In this document: positions 59,681-64,000 of the stretch, in pieces | How the letters are laid out: each line of letters begins with the position of its first letter | How positions within the stretch are numbered: position 1 is the first letter of the stretch | Source: Monarcha castaneiventris obscurior | Taxonomy: Eukaryota > Chordata > Aves > Passeriformes > Monarchidae | DNA: 64,000 nucleotides | Assembly (NCBI GenBank): GCA_026261815.1 | Contig: JAMPIT010000230.1 | Span: forward strand, 691,501 to 755,500 | Direction of reading: 5' to 3' | Notes under the pieces: generated by a model | Databases searched by the model: none | What the model was told of the DNA's origin: nothing | Seen by the model: the letters and a program-made list of their open reading frames with translations, nothing else | Made by a program: the position numbers and the translations under genes

Positions 59681-61096
59681 AAATTCTGTTCCATGATCCT
59701 TTCTGAAGCTTTTTGTTTTCCTGACTGCAACATGGGGATGAGGAAGTGATCAATGCTGTCCTTTAGCCAAGAAGTGGTGGTTGGCCATGCACAAGCTGCT
59801 TTATCAGGCATGGTGTGAAGGGAAAACCTCTGGGAAAGGAGCTTTTTCCTGACATCTGACCTAAACCTCCACAGAAATCATGTGAAAACTGTGTTTTCTT
59901 TTTTAAAAGGCCGATTTGGCTCCCTTCGTAGTTAACAGGGAAAGAGAGAGAGCTATTCCAGGACATGCTTTATTTTATCTATTTTAGATATTTGTTTGGC
60001 AAGGAGTGAGTTGGTCACGCAATCAACTGATTCTGTTGACTGAATCTCCACTGTCAGAGGGAGTCAGAGGTGCTGGGTCAAATATAAATACTGAAGCTAT
60101 AAATATCTACACTTTGCATATAAAACCCATACTCCACATTGAAAATCAACCAGTCCTCTGCTTCCCAAACAGCCAGCCTTGGAGAAAGCAGCAGGCAGAG
60201 ACCAACATCAGCCTTCAAACCATCAGAAACAGTTCCTTAAGTGACTGCACTTCCAGCAATCATCTTCCATGAGCAGATAAATGCTTCCTTTGGGACATAC
60301 CCACAGCCATGCACATTCGGATGGCACTGAGCAGCCAAGCACATAATTCATATTTATGTGCTGTCAGGATTTGAAAACCAATCATTTCTCCCCATCCAGT
60401 GAAAAGACATACAGAAAGAATTTTTTTTTGCTGAAATTATAGGTTCAGCAAGTTGAGGTATTTTTTTTTCCTTTTTATCCAGTAACTAGTGGTGAGATTT
60501 TGTCTCAGCCTAGGAGACCTAAACTACATAAACCTTTCCTAACCATTAGGCTGAAGTCTGGTGGGCTCTATAATCCTCCTGCCACTATTTTTTTTGTTAT
60601 TCATGCTAATTACCAGTTACCCACGCTCAAGAAAGGAATAGGATTTGTGGTTAGCTGATGCACCCAGGAGACAGGGAGCTGCATGTTCACCATGCTCCAA
60701 TGGATGCATACATTACACATATTAATTGGAAGTCGGACTGAAACCTTGCTCCCTTTCCTCCAATAAGTAACCAGCCTCTGGGGCTCAAAATCACATTTAC
60801 TAATCTCTCTCTCTCTCAGTGGTCCAATTCATGCTGAATTATTTCATGCAAAGTGGAGCAGCTTCAGGAGACAGTGAAAACATCTGCTTCCCCCACACTA
60901 GACAAGTCCTCAGGAGCTGGGAGCCTTTTGGCTGGAGGATCCTGTGCACACACAGAGGGTTCCTCTTTGGGATTATGCCAGAGTTTCTCACCATTAAGGG
61001 GGAGGTTCTGCTGGGCATCCTCCCAGGTAAAGGGTGGCAGCATTTCCTCCATGGAAGAAAGGATTCCTCTCTATTTTGGGACTTAATATTTTTGTT
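59681..61096. other. Unique sequence, no gene recognised
   Basis: No recognised gene or repeat. A 185-codon minus-strand frame (60839-61396) crosses from here into the duplicated block at 61097-61272; no family is recognised. Confidence 0.55.
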
Positions 61097-61272
61097 TGTG
61101 TGTTTGATTTTAATGTAAACAATGGACTCAGTTATTGAATTCCAGGACCATACAGAAAGCTGTGAATTCCCTATAAAGGGAAGGCAGGTCCTTACAGTTG
61201 AGCATAAAACACTGAAATCCTCCAGAGTAGTAGAATTCAAGGGACAACCCTGCTTTAGGGTTACTTTTTGTC
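61097..61272. repeat. 176 bp direct duplication, copy 1
   Basis: TGTGTGTTTGATTTT... through GGGTTACTTTTTGTC. It matches 63227-63402 at 174 of 176 positions without gaps (differences at 61210 and 61239). The minus strand is open through both copies (about 58 codons), but both substitutions change the encoded residue. Flanks are unrelated. Confidence 0.95.
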
Positions 61273-62103
61273 CAGCCAGCATTTTCCTATGGGCAGGACT
61301 GGCTGTTTTAGTTCTCCTTTTCCTACAATTGCAGCTTGGATGCCTCTGGATTGTGCTCAGCAGCCTGGCACCTGAGGGCACTGGTACAAGGGGCACTGTG
61401 GCACATTATCCACCATCCCACATGTGACACAGAGTGATTTATTAACTCTCACACAAGAAGTGTGTGGTGAATGGCAGGGCTGAACCTGTTTCCTGAAGCT
61501 TAATGTAATATCTTATCTGCTGGACTATGCTTCCTCTGAAGGTTTAAATTCTGAAAATTTTGACAACCAGCTGCCTTTCAGCTACAGTTTAATGTCTCAG
61601 AATTCAGTCATGCACATCGTGCCCGGGTCAAATTCTGATTTGCAGTATCAAAGACAATTATTTTTCATTTTATGGCTCCTGTGCAGGCAATTTGTAATGT
61701 GAAATGTAACTTGACTGTCCTATTTGATGTATTGATGGTTCCTTTCCTGCTTCAACTGGAAAAGATTATTATTTTCCTAAAACATTTTTCACATGCAATA
61801 AAATGGAATTATTCCTTTTTTTCCTTTTTTTTTTTTTTTTTTTTTTTTAGCACAGCATGCAAGGGACTTCTCATTCTGGTTACTGAAGCTTGAAAAGAGA
61901 AGAGTAATGCCTCCAACAAGGCTCGAGCTCTCCAAGGAAATAAAAGTAGCCGAGTGGGATTATTTGGACTAAAAAAATCCAGTTTATTTGCACTATTAAT
62001 TTTATTCTGTGTTGGAGGGTTCAGTCATCAAAAATTAAGGACACACTACAAACAAACAGTATGATTATCATTATAAATCTGAACAAACCAACTTGCCCTG
62101 CCT
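61273..62103. other. Unique sequence, no gene recognised
   Basis: Contains the T24 homopolymer at 61825-61848. Otherwise nothing recognised. Confidence 0.6.
61825..61848. repeat. Poly-T tract (24 bp)
   Basis: Uninterrupted T run followed by AG. It superficially resembles a polypyrimidine tract and splice acceptor but has no associated exon evidence. Confidence 0.9.
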
Positions 62104-62107
62104 GCAT
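62104..62107. repeat. Left 4 bp target-site duplication of the 62.1 kb LTR
   Basis: GCAT, repeated at 62547-62550 on the other side of the LTR. Confidence 0.8.
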
Positions 62108-62170
62108 TGATGCCTTGAGAGGCCTCCTAGAAACAGAGACTAGACAGGAGTAAAGGAATAAAGGTCTGGA

Positions 62171-62176
62171 TTTATT
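62171..62176 (-). terminator. Polyadenylation signal of the solo LTR
   Basis: AATAAA on the minus strand, within CAATAAATCC, positioned to end the R region of the LTR. Confidence 0.65.
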
Positions 62177-62261
62177 GAAAGGCCTTCAAAGGTACCCCTG
62201 GGGAGCCAGAGGCCACTGCCAAGATGGGCCCCAAGATGGACCCCAGGTCACGAGTTCTTCA

Positions 62262-62273
62262 CACTTTTATAGC
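62262..62273 (-). promoter_or_regulatory. TATA box of the solo LTR promoter
   Basis: Minus-strand GCTATAAAAGTG lies about 95 bp upstream of the LTR's AATAAA. It would place initiation near 62235-62242 on the minus strand. Activity in this copy is unknown. Confidence 0.65.
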
Positions 62274-62546
62274 TTTGGTTCATTTGCATATCAGGGTTAA
62301 TTCTCCAATTAAAGCTTTAAGTTTAATGATGTAATTCTCCTCAGCTTACCCCCGCTTAGAGGCTCTTTGGTTTATACTTTTTGGGCCTAGGACGGTCTGG
62401 GTGTCCTTGGAGAGCAGGCCCAGAGAGGCTTTGTTGTGTCTGCCCAGCACGAGAGAGCAGAAATTAACAGGCTCCAGGAAACTTCAGAGTTACACACTGA
62501 GCAGTGCAGGATTTGAAAAATATAAAAGTTTAAACCTAAGGCATCA

Positions 62547-62550
62547 GCAT
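62547..62550. repeat. Right 4 bp target-site duplication of the 62.1 kb LTR
   Basis: GCAT immediately after the LTR's last base, identical to the left flank. Confidence 0.8.
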
Positions 62551-62611
62551 CCAGTCAAACCAACTGAATTACAAACTTTAGAGTACCAAAATCCTAAATC
62601 AGGGGCAGCGG

Positions 62612-62776
62612 GAAGAAGACAGGTGACCAGCAGGGTGAGGGAGGTGATTTTCCCTCTGCTCTGCTCCTGTGAGGTCCCACTTCCAGCTCTGGGGTTCCCA
62701 ACATCAGAAGAACGTGGAGATGTTGGAGAAAGTCCAGAGGAAGCCACAGAGATGTTCCAAGGGCTGGAGAATCTTG
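62612..62776 (+). mobile_element. CR1 LINE internal fragment, lacking the 3' end
   Basis: Sense CR1 middle section: CAGGGTGAGGGAGGTGATTT, TCCCTCTGCTCTGCTCCTGT, GAGGTCCCACTTCCAGCTCT, GAAAGTCCAGAGGAAGCCAC, GATGTTCCAAGGGCTGGAG. It stops before the terminal part found in most other copies, so it was truncated by deletion after insertion or is interrupted. Confidence 0.88.
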
Positions 62777-62931
62777 TTTCAACCCACCTCTGAGGGAGAA
62801 TGACTGAGCGTCTTGCTAATAGATCCCTTGGGTGAATTAGAGTGAAATAAAACTGAGCTATCAGGCAGGTTTGTTTTTAAAAATATTAATCACGGAGGAA
62901 AAGAGGTATGTGGATGTTTTGGTTCCTTTCT

Positions 62932-62999
62932 GGAAGGAAGGAAGGAAGGAAGGAAGGAAGGAAGGAAGGAAGGAAGGAAGGAAGGAAGAAAGAAAGAAA

Positions 63000-63059
<60 letters not shown>

Positions 63060-63061
63060 AA
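62932..63061. repeat. (GGAA)n(GAAA)n microsatellite, 130 bp
   Basis: About 14 GGAA units (62932-62987) pass into about 18 GAAA units (to 63061). The plus strand is all purine. Frames through it are Lys/Arg/Glu/Gly or Ser/Phe/Leu repeats and are not genes. Confidence 0.97.
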
Positions 63062-63226
63062 ATAGTAGATAGTGCAGATGAAAGATACCACTACCCGTGG
63101 GTCCAGCAACAAGGCTTGAGCCTCAATTTGTAGATTAAAACACACAAATTTAGTTGTCTAAACACAGATATCTTCATGTGTGCAAAGTATCTGAGTGCTC
63201 ATGATGGTCAGTGAAGGTCTGATCAA

Positions 63227-63402
63227 TGTGTGTTTGATTTTAATGTAAACAATGGACTCAGTTATTGAATTCCAGGACCATACAGAAAGCTGTGAATTCC
63301 CTATAAAGAGAAGGCAGGTCCTTACAGTTGAGCATAAAACACTGAAATCCTCCAGAGTAGTAGAATTCGAGGGACAACCCTGCTTTAGGGTTACTTTTTG
63401 TC
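63227..63402. repeat. 176 bp direct duplication, copy 2
   Basis: Second copy of 61097-61272 at a constant offset of 2130 bp, with no indels and two substitutions (63340 and 63369). After 63402 the sequences diverge completely. Confidence 0.95.
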
Positions 63403-63925
63403 TGTAACAAGAGAAGGCTGTTCCAGGCACCAGGCAGAGGATGGAACACCAGGATGTCCCTTCCTGCCCCTCCCTCAGCAGGCTGGGTTTGGGTTTCTGT
63501 AGGTCCCTGGGGCTCCCAGTGTGTCACAGTGTGGATGGCTCAGATATGGGCATCTCCAGGACCACCTGACCCCTGTGTTATCACAACTGGATCAGGACTG
63601 GGGCCCAACACAGCGTCCACTGTGCATAAATGAGATGATGTTTAAAGAGAGAGAGATCAGAACCACAGCCTGTCTGCTTTCACATGGGAAAATATTTGCA
63701 GACCATTTGCCTCTTTGGAGTTGAACAATTTCCTTCTCCAACAGAGCACGGAGAAAAGGTCACTCTGATTTTTAGGTAATGGCTGCTGTTATCTACAAGA
63801 GGGACAGGATGTGAGCACTGAAGGTCTTGCTTTGTGTATTCCAGGCCGTAAATTCCAGAGGGCACATTATTCTGAGAGTTTCTTACAGGGAGGGCTACAA
63901 GATTTCTCTCCTCTAATGAGCAGTG
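63403..63925. other. Unique sequence, no gene recognised
   Basis: No recognised gene or repeat. Confidence 0.55.
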
Positions 63926-63945
63926 AAGGAAGGAAGGAAGGAAGG
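63926..63945. repeat. (GGAA)5 microsatellite
   Basis: Five GAAG/GGAA units shortly before the window end, of the same motif as 62932-62987. Confidence 0.9.
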
Positions 63946-63968
63946 CTTTGTAAGAGCTGAAAAAATCC

Positions 63969-64000
63969 CAGAATCACAGAAGGGTTTGGGCTGGAAGGGA
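63969..64000 (-). mobile_element. CR1 LINE 3' end, cut by the window edge
   Basis: Antisense CR1 tail: CCCAGAATCACAGAAGGG, TTTGGGCTGGAAGGGA. The element continues beyond the window. Confidence 0.88.

Larger units (their letters stand above)
62108..62546 (-). mobile_element. Solo LTR, 439 bp, 4 bp target duplication
   Basis: On the minus strand it runs from TGATGCC to GGCATCA, a perfect 7 bp terminal inverted repeat with TG...CA ends. Minus-strand landmarks in the right order are a TATA box GCTATAAAAGTG (plus 62262-62273) and, about 95 bp downstream, the polyadenylation signal AATAAA (plus TTTATT at 62171-62176). That gives U3 of roughly 270 bp, a short R and a short U5. Flanking GCAT tetramers are a 4 bp target duplication, the size typical of gammaretrovirus-like (ERV1-class) integrases. 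No retroviral gene adjoins, so it is a solo LTR. It is a different family from the three 680 bp LTRs. Confidence 0.92.

Noticed and set aside
61825..61850. T24-AG as a 3' splice site
   Set aside because: A homopolymer followed by AG occurs by chance; no conserved exon or branch-site evidence follows.
62861..63145. 94-codon minus-strand Ser/Phe/Leu frame
   Set aside because: Generated by the GGAA/GAAA microsatellite.
1..64000. CRISPR arrays, tRNA/rRNA genes, bacterial operons or toxin systems
   Set aside because: The sequence is vertebrate-type repeat-rich DNA. No regularly spaced repeats with unique spacers, no cloverleaf candidates and no dense coding were seen by eye; a tRNAscan/Rfam run would settle the RNA genes.

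Overview
The window looks like gene-poor nuclear DNA from a bird, most likely a songbird. The main evidence is about twenty CR1 (chicken-repeat 1) LINE 3' ends, recognisable by the avian CR1 tail (a lysine/asparagine-neutral, non-coding 3' UTR with the core GGTTGGAAGGGACC on one strand and terminal ATTCTGTGATTCTG octamers on the other). There are also solo long terminal repeats (LTRs) of endogenous retroviruses. No Alu/B1-type SINEs or L1 are recognisable. I recognise no protein-coding gene, tRNA, rRNA, CRISPR array or bacterial-style operon. The sequence could be an intergenic desert or the inside of a large intron; nothing in it decides between these.

Layout. 1-11983 is AT-rich unique sequence interrupted by a short CR1 tail joined to a 645 bp CCAAAA-type simple repeat (5790-6483), a 19 bp x 3 tandem repeat (7021-7077) and a second CAAA/AAACC tract (10025-10230). 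11984-23738 holds three near-identical ~680 bp solo LTRs (11990-12669, 18837-19514, 23052-23732) in alternating orientation, each with its own 6 bp target duplication. Also there are two CR1 fragments, one of them flanked by a 33 bp direct repeat, and a chimeric repeat with a CR1 tail whose sister copy is at 25824. 26600-29240 is a CR1 cluster including a head-to-head inverted pair and a hexanucleotide expansion grown inside a CR1. 29244-54497 is mostly unique sequence with scattered CR1 copies, one probable LTR at about 39400-40153, and a 192-codon open frame of doubtful meaning at 52906-53484. 54498-64000 is repeat-rich: CR1s, a 742/330 bp tandem duplication in which one copy carries a 434 bp TTGG/TGGG minisatellite (55153-56224), a 439 bp solo LTR with a 4 bp target duplication (62108-62546), a 176 bp direct duplication (61097/63227) and a GGAA/GAAA microsatellite (62932-63061).

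There are no interacting genes to describe. The content is a record of retroelement insertion, solo-LTR formation, local duplication and simple-repeat expansion. I found nothing that deserves to be called a new biological system. The best leads are the young LTR family, the chimeric CR1-tailed repeat pair, the asymmetric minisatellite expansion and the 176 bp duplication. All assignments rest on reading by eye and memory of repeat families, without alignment or database search, so boundaries of CR1 pieces are approximate (about +/-10-20 bp).
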